Shown here piece after piece: positions 11,129 to 22,266 of a stretch of 64,000 bases of DNA (positions are counted from its first letter, which is position 1; each line of letters begins with the position of its first letter). The notes under the pieces are model-generated. The model worked only from the letters and a program-made list of their open reading frames with translations, searched no databases and was not told the origin of the DNA. A program made the translations under genes and the position numbers. Source of the DNA: Parietaria judaica (taxonomy: Eukaryota; Streptophyta; Magnoliopsida; Rosales; Urticaceae); NCBI GenBank assembly GCA_954871525.1, contig OX940870.1, forward strand, positions 31,300,555 to 31,364,554. The letters are read 5' to 3'.

Positions 11129-11818
11129 ATGCTTCTCTTGCTATAAGTTTTTCCATTGTTGATTTCTTGATTGAAATCAAGAAAGCCCTTTGTTCTGTTC
11201 TTCCTCATTATGATGAAGAATTCAAAATACTGAGGTTTGGTACACTTCCAAAACCATTAGCCTTTAATAACGATTTGGGTTTTACTCTTGGGATTGGCAT
11301 ATTGGCGTGAAGTTTGGTGTCGTTGTTACGATTCTTTTCTCCGAAGTTTGATATCGAACATTGTTTTTCTGTGTGCATAATCAATTGGTCCTTCATTTTA
11401 ACCAGGGAGTAGCTTATTGACTTATTCTGATATCTTTCATATAACTACTTTTGGATCGATTAGAGAGGAAGGATCGTTTGCCTGCTTCTTTTTATTCCCA
11501 GTATTAGGATCGGGATGTGTTCTTTTAGATGGTGTCGCTACCGAGAACTCATGTTCGAATCGTGTTTGGCTTTACACTTGTGGTGCTACTAAAAACTACC
11601 TTGGCATATTATGTTATATGAATTGGTCCTTTGTGGAGTTCAGTCAATTTAGCTCTCATATTTCGAACACTGAAAATAATGAGCTGTCTAATTCTTGTTA
11701 ATATTTGAGAAATGGTGGATTTATTGGTGATTAACTTTGTATGAACAGAAGTCTACCAAAATAACAAAATTTTGCTTAGCTTTGTACTGACTGGAACATG
11801 ATCCATCTCTTTTTGCAG
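10570..11818 (+). promoter_or_regulatory. RPN6 5' leader exon and leader intron
   Basis: A CT-rich stretch from about 10570 looks like a plant leader. It ends at a donor (GCC|GTAAGT at 10723/10724). The intron runs to a TTTTGCAG acceptor at 11818, 26 bp before the RPN6 ATG. A (TA)n microsatellite occupies about 11086-11127 inside the intron. A long intron in the leader with an unspliced CDS is, as I recall, also the layout of Arabidopsis RPN6. The transcription start itself is not determined. Confidence 0.6.
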
Positions 11819-11844
11819 GAGTAGGGTGTTTCTTAGAAGCGGCG

Positions 11845-13113
11845 ATGTCGTCATCATATCTACCAGCCACCACCGATTCAATTGCTGAGGCTCTAGAAGC
11901 CAAAACCCCATCGGAATCCATCGCTCTACTGTACCGTGTTCTTGAAAACCCGTCCTCTGCATCTGAGGCCCTAAGGATAAAGGAACAGGCCATCACGAAC
12001 CTCTCGGATCTCCTCAGGCAAGAATCTCGGGCTGAAGAACTCAGGAACCTCCTGACCCAGTTGAGGCCTTTCTTCAGCTTGATCCCCAAGGCAAAGACCG
12101 CCAAGATCGTCCGTGGAGTCATCGATGCAGTGGCTAAAATACCCGGTACCTCTGATCTTCAGATCACCCTCTGTAAAGAGATGGTGCAGTGGACCCGCTC
12201 GGAGAAGCGGACGTTTCTCCGGCAACGAGTGGAGGCCAGACTCGCCGCTCTTCTGATGGAAAGCAAGGAGTACTCGGAAGCCTTGACTCTGCTCTCGAGC
12301 TTGGTCAAAGAAGTGAGAAGACTCGACGATAAGCTTCTTCTCGTTGACATTGACTTATTGGAGAGCAAGCTCCATTTCTCTCTTAGGAACCTTCCCAAGG
12401 CAAAAGCCGCTCTCACCGCCGCCAGAACAGCTGCAAACGCCATCTATGTTCCTCCAGCTCAGCAGGGCACCATCGACTTGCAGAGCGGAATCCTTCATGC
12501 AGAAGAAAAAGACTACAAAACGGCGTACAGTTACTTCTTCGAGGCGTTTGAAGCTTTCAACGCTCTTGAAGATCCACGGGCTGTGTTCAGCCTAAAATAC
12601 ATGCTTCTGTGCAAGATCATGGTGAACCAAGCCGACGACGTCGCCGGAGTTATATCGTCCAAAGCCGGAATGCAGTACGTAGGACCAGAGCTCGATGCCA
12701 TGAAAGCTGTCGCCGGTGCATACTCGAAACGGTCTCTGAAGCTTTTCGAGACCGCTCTGAGCGACTTCAAAGCTCAGCTAGAGGAGGACCCGATCGTCCA
12801 CAGGCACCTTTCGTCGCTCTACGACACCCTCATGGAGCAGAATCTTTGCAGGCTGATCGAGCCCTTCTCCAGAGTGGAAATTACGCATATAGCCGAGCTG
12901 ATTGAACTGCCTGTTGATCATGTGGAGAAGAAGCTGTCGCAGATGATTCTCGACAAAAAGTTTGCTGGGACTTTGGACCAGGGCGCTGGGTGCCTTGTCA
13001 TCTTCGACGATCCGAAGACCGACGCGATATATCCGGCGACGTTGGAGACGATCACAAATGTTGGCAAGGTTGTGGACAGCCTTTACATCAGATCTGCCAA
13101 GATTATGGCCTGA
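11845..13113 (+). CDS. RPN6: 26S proteasome regulatory subunit RPN6 (PSMD11 homologue)
   Basis: This single open frame encodes 422 residues, close to the about 420 of other plant RPN6 proteins. RPN6 is a lid subunit of the 19S regulatory particle. It clamps the lid and base to the 20S core and is needed for assembly of the 26S proteasome, in cytosol and nucleus. The N-terminal half is a helical TPR-like solenoid with the near-invariant stretches RPFFSLIPKAKTAKIVRG and KEVRRLDDKLLLVDIDLLES. The C-terminal part (about 235-390) is the PCI domain, including EDPIVHRHLSSLYDTL, RLIEPFSRVEI and LSQMILDKKFAGTLDQG. It ends with the C-terminal helix VVDSLYIRSAKIMA. The ATG follows the leader-intron acceptor by 26 bp. 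The frame is intact and looks fully functional. Confidence 0.98.
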   Translation: MSSSYLPATTDSIAEALEAKTPSESIALLYRVLENPSSASEALRIKEQAITNLSDLLRQESRAEELRNLLTQLRPFFSLIPKAKTAKIVRGVIDAVAKIPGTSDLQITLCKEMVQWTRSEKRTFLRQRVEARLAALLMESKEYSEALTLLSSLVKEVRRLDDKLLLVDIDLLESKLHFSLRNLPKAKAALTAARTAANAIYVPPAQQGTIDLQSGILHAEEKDYKTAYSYFFEAFEAFNALEDPRAVFSLKYMLLCKIMVNQADDVAGVISSKAGMQYVGPELDAMKAVAGAYSKRSLKLFETALSDFKAQLEEDPIVHRHLSSLYDTLMEQNLCRLIEPFSRVEITHIAELIELPVDHVEKKLSQMILDKKFAGTLDQGAGCLVIFDDPKTDAIYPATLETITNVGKVVDSLYIRSAKIMA

Positions 13114-13570
13114 AGGGTTTGGAAGTCAGTGATGTCATATTGAACATGTTTTGCGGGTTCTACCGTGTCTCCGGACCAGATAATGCAACTTTTAATCGGC
13201 CTTTCTGTCGGGATTTTTCACCATTGGTTATTTTTGTTCAGAATTAGTTTTCTCATTCGCTCATGAGATTTGTTTGCTTTTTTTTTTTTTTTCGGTTCCG
13301 TTTTACTTTAGTATCCGTTTTATAAAATTTTATTTACCCAGAATTTAATCCAACTTAATGTACGCCCCGACGTTAGGAGCATTTATTTATATGAATTGAA
13401 AATTATGCTCTTAAAATTTATTTCACGTTATTAAATTGATGATACGACACTATTCTAATACTTCCATTTTCATATAATGATGAAGAATGATATAATAAAT
13501 ATTTTTATTAAAGCCCCCAAATAATATTTTGTATAAGACTTGATTAAGTTAGGATTGACGCTCATGACAC

Positions 13571-14074
13571 TAGGGGGTAAAAGGGGTATTCCGTGCAGTA
13601 TTTGATAAATAATAGACCGACCACCGCATTTTAATTTTCTTATAACGAAAACCGTTTGTCCTATTTTCTAAGAAGAAAATTCATCTACCGTATAATCGGT
13701 GTTCGGTTTTGGTTATGGTAATATCGGTCTTTTAAGTCACATTTACCGCTTCTAAAACAAGTCCTGCCATAAAATAATTGTTGGACAAAGGAATGACATA
13801 AATAATATCTTCGACATTACGATAAACATGGCTATTACCGATAAAAAATAATATAAGATTTAGTGATAAAATGGTATAAACGGGTATGCAGTTGCAATTT
13901 TAATATCAAAACCGAAAAACCTATTTTATTCTAATCCGACTATTCGGTTTTCTTTCGGTTTATTTAGTTTTAACTGCTTTAATTCAGTCTGCAGTCTAAT
14001 CGATATCGGTATACAGTATTTCCATAAAATTAATAATCAGTTAATGGTTTCTTTCTTTCTTCTGTTTACCCCTA
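13571..14074. mobile_element. Probable hAT-like MITE
   Basis: The ends TAGGGGGTAAAAGG (13571) and TTTACCCCTA (14074) form a short inverted repeat of the same TAGGGG type as the other hAT-like MITEs here. The interior repeats CGGTTTT/AACCGA motifs. The flanking 8-mers agree poorly (4 of 8), so the boundaries are tentative. It lies about 320 bp downstream of the apparent RPN6 3' end. Confidence 0.4.
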
Positions 14075-14191
14075 ACCAACACTTTGAACTACTCTTAAGT
14101 AGTTCCAAAGCTGAAAACACTGCATCCAAAATTAATTTCTCGGTTTAAAAAAAAAAAAATCTCGAAACTTAAATCCGTCTGAAAATCATAA

Positions 14192-14497
14192 GGGAAACTT
14201 CATAAAACATCCCTCAAAACACCATAAATTATTTTATTACACCTCAAAACATCATAATTGGAAATACATTCTTTTTAAATGTTATGTACCAATATACCCT
14301 TTCAAAATATACATATTGTGTCCTGAAAAATGGACATATTGCCTCCTGAAAAATAGACAAGTCGCGTCCGGAAAAATGGACACAACTAAGGGTATTTTGG
14401 TACATAAAATTTAAAAAGGATGTATTTCCAATTATGATGTTTTGAGGTATAATAAAATTATTTATGGTGTTTTGAGGGATGTTTTACGAAATTTCCC
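14192..14497. mobile_element. Mutator-like fold-back MITE
   Basis: This 306-bp element consists of two inverted arms of about 110 bp (GGGAAACTTCATAAAACATCCC on the left, mirrored on the right) around a loop with three TGGACA-containing units. The flanking 9-mers aaatcataa and caatcatca match at 7 of 9 positions, which fits a Mutator-type target duplication. It is non-coding. Confidence 0.65.
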
Positions 14498-15585
14498 CAA
14501 TCATCATCAGTATAATCGGGTTACTACTTTTAGTGTCAATTAAGTATTACCATATATTCAAAATATTTTTAAGAGTTTGCTTCCATTATAGTGCAACATA
14601 TTTTAATTTTGGAATATATTATGTGCTGGTAGTGTGCAATCACATGCATAACATGGCGCTCATAACTAATAAAAAGAGTAGAATATTGATTAAAGGAGTA
14701 GATTGCACCTAATTAAAACTCTTAAGGAATACAGTTATGTCAATTACTCTAAAAAGCATAAACAACTCAGTTGACTAATGCAATTCTTTATCTAACTTTA
14801 CACATAAAATACACCAAGAAGTTAATTTTTCAATCAATTACAAAATTATTAGTTACAATTGAGGAATTGACTAATTTAATATATAAAATCATAATTTGTA
14901 GAAACTTACTATAATATAATCCTATAATCATAAGTAAAAAAAAAAAAAAAGAGGGAAAACAAGAGTTATAGAGCCCATATGAAACTTGTTTCCATAACAT
15001 GAAAGAAATAACAAACAAGGTTTAGTTTCATATCAAAGACTCAAAACGATATAAAGAGAGTATTATCGCAAGCAACTTGTCACGGCACAAACCCGACATG
15101 TGACACGAATTGCCGCCTTATACAAAAACAACACATTGCCCAAAAGCGGAAATATGATTTCCTAAAAATATCCCACATTGGCTTGCTTTTCTGAGAACAA
15201 TTTTCCCATCTCAAAAAGGTGGCTTTCAATTGTATAACACTTCACAAATACATTATACATTCGGTTAGGGAAAAACTGAGACAAAATAAACTCGGTTTTC
15301 TTTTCGACATCTTTTGCATCGTTTCTTATTAACTTGCCTAAGAAGACGGCGGAGCTTTACGAAGGCCAAATTTCAAGACAACAGTACCTTCACAAGAGCT
15401 ACTCAATAATCGGAAGAGCAAAAACAAATTAACAGCCAAAGAACAGGGAAACTAATACCCGGGAAGCATATTATACACGAAGCCGGTGAACGCTTCGAAC
15501 AGCTTGTAAAGAAAAAACTTTCCATGTATTGCGGATGAACTTACAATCGATAAGATACATTACAGAGCCTACCTTTGTCCCATAA

Positions 15586-18500
15586 TCAGCTGGTCTGAGA
15601 GGACGTGACCGGTGATGCTGCAATGGAGTCTTCAACCGCAGCACTTGCTCTTTCACCGAGGGGAGCTTCTTTGGTGCTCTCGTCTATACGAACAACTTGA
15701 GCGAAACTCTTGGACATCTGCTTGATGAAACCGCCAGGTGTCACGACAGGGTTTCTCTGATCGGTTTCGTTTATCGCGCCGACAGCGATGAGGCTAGCTT
15801 GCTGCCGAGCCTTCCTCTCTTGCATCACTTTCTGTCTGTCTTCGTAGAACTCGAAATCATCAAGAATGGACATATCGGTCTCATAATTTTTGAAAATCTT
15901 GAGCATCTCAATGCCTTGCTCCAATTTTACCTGAAAATACAATACCAAGCAAATTAAAGTTATGAATTACACCTACGAGGTAATTCCCATTTTAGTAATG
16001 TTCTTGAGTAAGTGTTACCATTTTCTCTATCGTTTTTACCCTAAACCTTAGAGAGAATCTAAAGAGATTTGAGTAACTAATTTACTAAATAATACTTAAG
16101 TTTCCTTTTCATTGCTTAGGGATTAAAAATAAAACCGAGCATTACAACTTAATGGGCTAGGCCATAACCCTAAACATAATTAAACAATATAACATAATAA
16201 ATAACAAGATATAATTAAATAGCATAGATAAAATAAAAAATTGTTACTTTTCGTCCATAGCCGAAGGTTTAATGGACCTAAACAAATTTTAGAAATAAAA
16301 AATCACCTCTTGCGTGTCCCGACTGTTGGTTACGGGCTTGTTGTCGTTATTCTCAAGCACGATATGACGAAACTGGCTGTTAGGAACGTCTTTAATGATA
16401 TGCCACTTCACTGGAAACTGTCCGCTCCATTTATCTTGCTGCCAATAATCGACGCTCTTGTCGAAGTCAACAGGGCCCACCATTTCAGCCACCCCACAAA
16501 ATTGAGCACTGGCATTGACCTTCATGTTATCATCACAAAATCGAACGTTATACATTTCACATTATAAAGAGATAAAAGAGTTCTCGTGCAAAAAAAAAAA
16601 AACAAGCAAACAAAATTTATCTTTTTTTTAGAATATGCACTTACCGAAAAGAGAAGAAAGACGAGGCAAGCCTCTGGACTGTCCTTAGCTTCACGAAACG
16701 CAGCATCTAACTTTCTATTTCCATTTGGCGTGCTGGCCCACACGCCGTATTTAATGCTCTTGTGCACGTTATCTTCACTGTAGGATTTGATGATGAAGAA
16801 TTTAGCGTCGCTATAGTCCGTTAAGAAATCCAGGTGATTGCACGATTCACCGTGCACCTTAGCAATGGCTGCATTTGGCTTGTTATTTTCTGCAGAGGTG
16901 CCATCGGTCATGGCTAGATTCTTCGGCTTTGAGGCTCTCGGCCCTCGGTTCTGCTCGTTTAGAACGTCTACAGGACCGTTACAGCTGCATAGTGAAACAC
17001 TACCTCTAACACGTCGTCTTCCATCATCAAGGGAAAGCCAATTACGAGTACCCATTCCCATGTTGGAATAAGATGCGTTTGATTCTTGACCAAAATACCC
17101 TCTGCTATACGAGTTTGAGCCCGATCCATACCCATATAGTGATCTTTGGTGTTGGGAACCCTGGAAAAATTAAAGAGCCCCGCATTATTAAAAGAATACC
17201 AGTCTGAGATGAAAATATAAATAATGAAGATTTGCTGTCTTTAAGATTTGAGGTAAAGTAAATACAGGCTACAATGAAATAAAAAGTATCAAATTAGGAC
17301 AAAAACAGAGAAACAAACCATTCCAACACTTTGCCCAAATGAGCCGACCGGGCCAATCGGCTGAGGAGATACAGCTGGCGAAAAAGGAGTCAACGGCCTC
17401 TGCCTCTCTGAGGGCTTTGACCAATCAGACCAAATTCCTCCCGATCTTAATCCATCAAAACCTTGCTGCAGATCGTGAAAACCAGGATTCCCGGGGAAGC
17501 TCCCCCTCCCAAATGGCCCACCAGGCCTCGGCCCAAACCCCATGCTATCGCATTGTTGGTCAACACCAAGCAATGCCGTCAACTCCGGCTGTGAAACCGG
17601 CGTTGGTGAAGATATATACGGCATGTTATGTGGGCCCAACTGCTGATAATACGGTGGCCCGGAATACGGAAACTGCTGGGGGGAGTACATTTGTGCATCT
17701 CCGGCGGAGGGCAAAGGCGTCGTAACTGGCGAATAAGGACCGTATGGCATTTGGGGATTGTAACCGTACCCAGAATGGAACACAAGAGAAGGGTTTTCGT
17801 TGTAGAGACCCTAATTGAGATTCAAATCATTTAAGTAAATTGGAAAAAGATATCAAAATATGGAAATGTAACAAAGCAAGAAAGTACCCACAGGCGATCC
17901 GATTTCTAATCCTTCAGGGTTGAGATAATGTGAATACTCGTCCCATTCTCCAGCTCCGTTTTCATAACCTAAACAAATCCAGTCAGCAGTCTCTTTCTTC
18001 ATTTGTAACAATCGTAAACATAAATAATCACTGACTACTGCACGAATTCTGCTGAAATATCAAACCAACAAATCAAAAGAACAGCTAAGAAAACTATAAT
18101 CACTCAAACCTAAATTAGAAATGGAAGTAAAAACGAAATCGAGACAAATATTTCACGTAAAAACCCGGAACAAAACCACAGGCAGAGGGAGAAATTCACT
18201 GTGAACATAAGAGTGTTAAATAGAGGAGAGAGAGAGAGAGAGAGAGTGTGTGTGTGTGTGATTGCAAAAATTAAATGGTGGCTAGGTCATTATTAACTCT
18301 AAAATGCCAATTAAGACAAAGCCCTATTAGCCCGATCCCCCCGCCTTCACCACGAAGCCCCCAAATATCCAATAAAATATGTTTCAACGTGAAGCTGGAT
18401 ATGGGCCGGGCCAAGAAAAATAGATTCGGGTAAAAAAAAATCTAACAGAAACACTTAAATTGCTATTAAATTTTTTATTATTTTTTTTTTTATATCTAAA

Positions 18501-18912
18501 TCTGATCTTTCTTTAGTAGATAAGAAATTCTAAAAATCTTCACCAGATAAAATACTAACCAACTCAAAAATTTAAACAAGATCGAACCTCTGTAGTAGAA
18601 TGTCTGAGCTTGGGGAGCATAGATGTTTGGTGGATAGACCGTTAGTTCTCCAGTGGATGCAACAGACCCCGACTGAACTCCGGAGTCCCTTGGATGAACA
18701 ACGGCAGCATCTCGAGAAGGATCGGGAGAAACCGACGTTTCGGTTTTTACTGAGTGTGGCTAAGAACGAAAGATATATTAATCAGACAGGCTAAATAATT
18801 CAAAGAATATCCATGCCGGGAAAACAAAGTAATCAAAAGAGCATTACAGAGAGCATAGAACTACCTGCTCCTTCAAGCTTTCTAGTTCCGAAGCTTTATC
18901 TTCTGCATCCAT
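15586..18912 (-). CDS. YTH-domain m6A reader, ECT family
   Basis: Seven coding exons were assembled on the minus strand: 18912-18865, 18759-18588, 17968-17892, 17810-17319, 17160-16645, 16519-16307 and 15930-15586. All junctions are GT-AG and in phase, giving 620 residues. Plant ECT proteins bind N6-methyladenosine in mRNA in the cytosol and steer growth-related transcripts. The N-terminal 370 residues are a Tyr/Pro/Gly/Gln-rich disordered region ([30 protein letters not shown]), as in ECT proteins. The YTH domain spans about 379-515. Its three aromatic-cage tryptophans are at residues 404, 461 and 466, with the same spacing as in Arabidopsis ECT2. It contains [24 protein letters not shown] and [16 protein letters not shown]. 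It looks intact. Exact orthology within the ECT family is not settled. Confidence 0.96.
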
Positions 18913-20290
18913 GATCAATAAGCTAAGCGACTAAGTAGATTCTTTGAAACACTGGTTCTACTAAGACTACAACAAATTGACCAACACCAAAGCGAATTTT
19001 GGGACGGGAAAACTTGAAGCTATGAACGTGTGAGAAAACCCACAAGTCCACACCTATGCACACACAATGAAGGGCAGAATTTGAATATTTCTAAAATCCG
19101 GTTCAGAACCGGGGACTGAACAAAGTTTTGATGAACATGTATATATAATGGCCACAAAAATGATGAGATCAAGTGTAACGAAATAGAATACTGAGATAAT
19201 TAATGATTTATCACTAGATGGTCTAAAAGGGAAAAAGCGGGATAAAAATCAGAGACTTTACAGAGATCGTCTTCTAAAGTCTCCTACGAACTCTTTACGC
19301 AATTTTCCAAGAAGCTGAAAATGGTCCATCGCTACTAAACTCTTTGATTTTCCTCGGCCGAGGCAAAGCCGATTGGGAACTATGTACTGATATCATTATT
19401 ACAGCAGTACAATCAGATAACCACAATCTCGCCGTTTTTTTTTTAATTTTCTTACTCTCATCCCGATTCCGAAACTAATAAAGTCAATAAGTTTAGTCTT
19501 TGAAATGATCTGATTAAGTAATGAATAACCAAGGAGACTCGCAAAATTATTACAAATATGTGGTTAGAATAAAAAATTTAATGAATAATAATATTAAATA
19601 AATTGTAGATGGATTTGTTATCCTCGAACAAATTTGACTTTGATATAGTCATATGTGGAACTTCATTAAATACATTGAGGCCTTTTTTAAAAAAAAAATA
19701 ATCACTTTCGAAAAATACTGCTTCTTATACATACAACAAACACAATCCCCATAACGGATTGTAGTTCATGATGTTCAAACGGGCAGGCAAGTGAGACCCG
19801 CAAGCAATCCCGTGGTGAGCGGGCGGGCGGCACGGGCAAATTTGCCCGCCCGTTAAAATCTCTAACCCTATCATGTAGTACCAGAATTACAGAGTGCTAA
19901 TGGATTGGTGAAGCTAGAAACACATCCTATTCTTCATCCTAAGAAGCTAAAACTAGGAATAAACTCCTGAATTGGCGGTGAAAATCGCCTTAATCGTATT
20001 TCGGACTGAATCGAAAGTTCAGTAAGCAGTGAGATCCACATCAAATCAGACACCAGATCCAAGATCACAGCCATTGGATTGCTGGCTAATCACTATCCAT
20101 AACCACAGATCAAACCCAGAATTGTCTCGCAAACAAAGCACGCCCAATTCGCAAGCAAAGTACGAAGCTCGAATTCATCGGACTAAGCTCAGAAGAGCAC
20201 GCAGAGACACAGAATTAGAAACCCATCTCCACATCAATCAGATCAAATCAAATCCCAGGAAAAGCGAAGAAGATTCAAAGTGAGTAACCA
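18913..20290 (-). other. Probable leader intron / upstream region of the YTH gene
   Basis: An acceptor-like CTACTTAG about 30 bp upstream of the YTH ATG suggests that the leader is spliced and that its first exon lies further upstream. No coding exon is recognised here. A GC-rich CGGGC repeat at about 19780-19855 resembles another at 22705-22765, and both look like degraded repeat DNA. Confidence 0.4.
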
Positions 20291-20452
20291 CACTCGTCGA
20301 TCACACACGAACCGAATCCAGCTGATTAGGCCAAAAACAAAACTTTTTATGCTATTTTGGGAGATGGGGTTGGTGAAGAAGAGTGTACCAGTGGCACTGC
20401 GATCTGGTCCCAGCTGTGGAGGCTTAGTTGTTGTTGGTGGTGTTGCAGCCAT
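20282..20452 (-). CDS. Candidate small first exon or upstream frame, unrecognised
   Basis: An ATG at 20452 (MAATPPTTTKPPQLG...) is preceded by a CT-rich stretch typical of plant leaders and opens a frame that continues to about 20243. The first 40 or so residues look like real protein (Thr/Pro-rich, then GTLFFTNPIS); the later part looks like intron. It may be the first exon of the YTH transcript, an upstream open reading frame in its leader, or an independent short gene. I do not recognise the peptide. Confidence 0.25.
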
Positions 20453-20639
20453 GAAAGCTTCGAAGAAGGTAAAAGAAAGAGAAGTTGGGAAAGAAAATAT
20501 AAGAGAGAATCTAATCAGCGAGACTCACATCTAGGCTGGGCTAGTCATCCATGAATGATCTCTCTCCAGAAATTTGAGATGATAATAATAAATCATTAAT
20601 TAATTCAAAATCCGATCTTGATTTATATAATGTCTGATC

Positions 20640-21300
20640 ACAAAATCTATAGAATAATGGTATATGTTTATTACCAAGTGTTAAGTCCGATTACTTCGTT
20701 TTATGCGGACGAATATTGTTACCGAACACAACGTGAAAGCAATAAAGAACGCACGCGATGTTTTGGTAACGCACTTCGATATCTATCTACTTTTGCAGGG
20801 TACTCACCTAGATTAATCACCAATAATGTTTACAAGCACCCATTACAATCAACAGTAAAATAGCTAAAAGAAAAGGACTCTCCCTGAATCTATAGTTGGT
20901 AGAACAGCTTGGTCTTGAAACGGTGATGGAGTCCCGACTTGTGACGGTGGTCACTTCCCTCTTAGAAGTCGGACTCAGCAAGATCCACTTGCTATATGTC
21001 GACGTTAGACTGACACCTTCAGTTCGGTTCTTCACAGCAAAGTCGACGCCTCTCCCGAGGTAGGATAATCGATGATAAAAACACCGTTCTGTGAAAGCTG
21101 ATAACCTTGAAGATATTGATGGCAAGGTTATTCCCTGGAAGGGTTGAAGATGATCTAACGCGCAATCTTCATATTTATATCAACCCTAGCTTGCTCCAAA
21201 GAGTTTGCGACTGCCAAGAGGTTGTTCCACAATACGCGCAGCTTATCCACAAACAGATAATAGACTTCCGTGCGATTCTAAAGAGGTCAAATAAGATATG
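20640..21300 (-). mobile_element. Degraded LTR-like remnant
   Basis: The segment TTTTGCAGGGTACTCACCTAG plus GATTAATCACCAATAATG at about 20790-20830 resembles the reverse complement of 47160-47215 (TACTCGCCAAGATTAATCAACC). The same repeat family is therefore present in opposite orientation. Its composition (embedded CGACTTGTGACGGTGG-type GC blocks, no long frame) suits a decayed retrotransposon LTR. The ends are not defined. Confidence 0.3.
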
Positions 21301-22266
21301 AAAATAAATCAATCCAGAAAAATAATAACATAGAAATCCTTAACCTTCTTTGTAATCGCAGGTTTTTGCGCATTCACAAGTGTAGTTACAGATGTGGCTG
21401 TAACTAAGACAATAATCAACTGATGAAGTAGTTACAAATATAGCTCACAAAATAGTTATTCACAAACGATGTGAACTGGTTCTTCACCAAAGTTAAAAAA
21501 ATGCCAAGTGAATAATAAATTAAAATTTGTTTGGTTTAACGGTAAATATATACACAACATGACTCTTTATGAGGTCAATCCCTTAAACGCAAAAAATTGC
21601 GTATATTTATAATCTTGACCGATAAATGAATACACCGACTGTTCAATATTATGATTAGATTGTAGATTTTTAAATACCGTTGTCGTTTTATGCGGGGTAG
21701 ATTGTACAAGTTAAGTTAAAAACGACGAGTATACCAATGAGTATTCTCTAAAGTGATATATATATATATATATATATATATCTCGAGAAATTACAATTAT
21801 AAATATTAATTATGTATAACAAAAAATTATGTTAAAATACTTTTTCCTTGATAAAGATTAAAATTGTACTCATATATTTACTTTTTATAAAATCTATTAG
21901 TGAAAATTTCGGAGGAATAGGCACCTCACGGATGGGTCGAACCACGTAATTATAAAAATAAAAAATAAAAAAAAAAGATGTATAGAAATGAAATTTAAGT
22001 ACACTTTGAAAGTTTTCTTTGACAATTTTTTGAAAACATACGTATATTTTTGCGTGAAAACTAAAAATAGATACATAAAATCAAAATTCTGTGATATAAA
22101 TGACCTCTTTTTATTTTATAATCATATCAATTATCCTAATAAATCACTTTCACTCCGATAGTTTTCATAATATTACATCACTGAGTAGTTCACAGTTCAG
22201 TTTCAAAGAATGGCCGATTATGATTCTCTTCAACCAAGCAAGAATGGAGTGAACTTTGGTTCATGA
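21301..22266. other. Intergenic, nothing recognised
   Basis: This is AT-rich spacer containing a (TA)n microsatellite at about 21757-21782. No gene or structured repeat is supported. Its right end is the 3' flank of the transporter gene. Confidence 0.5.
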
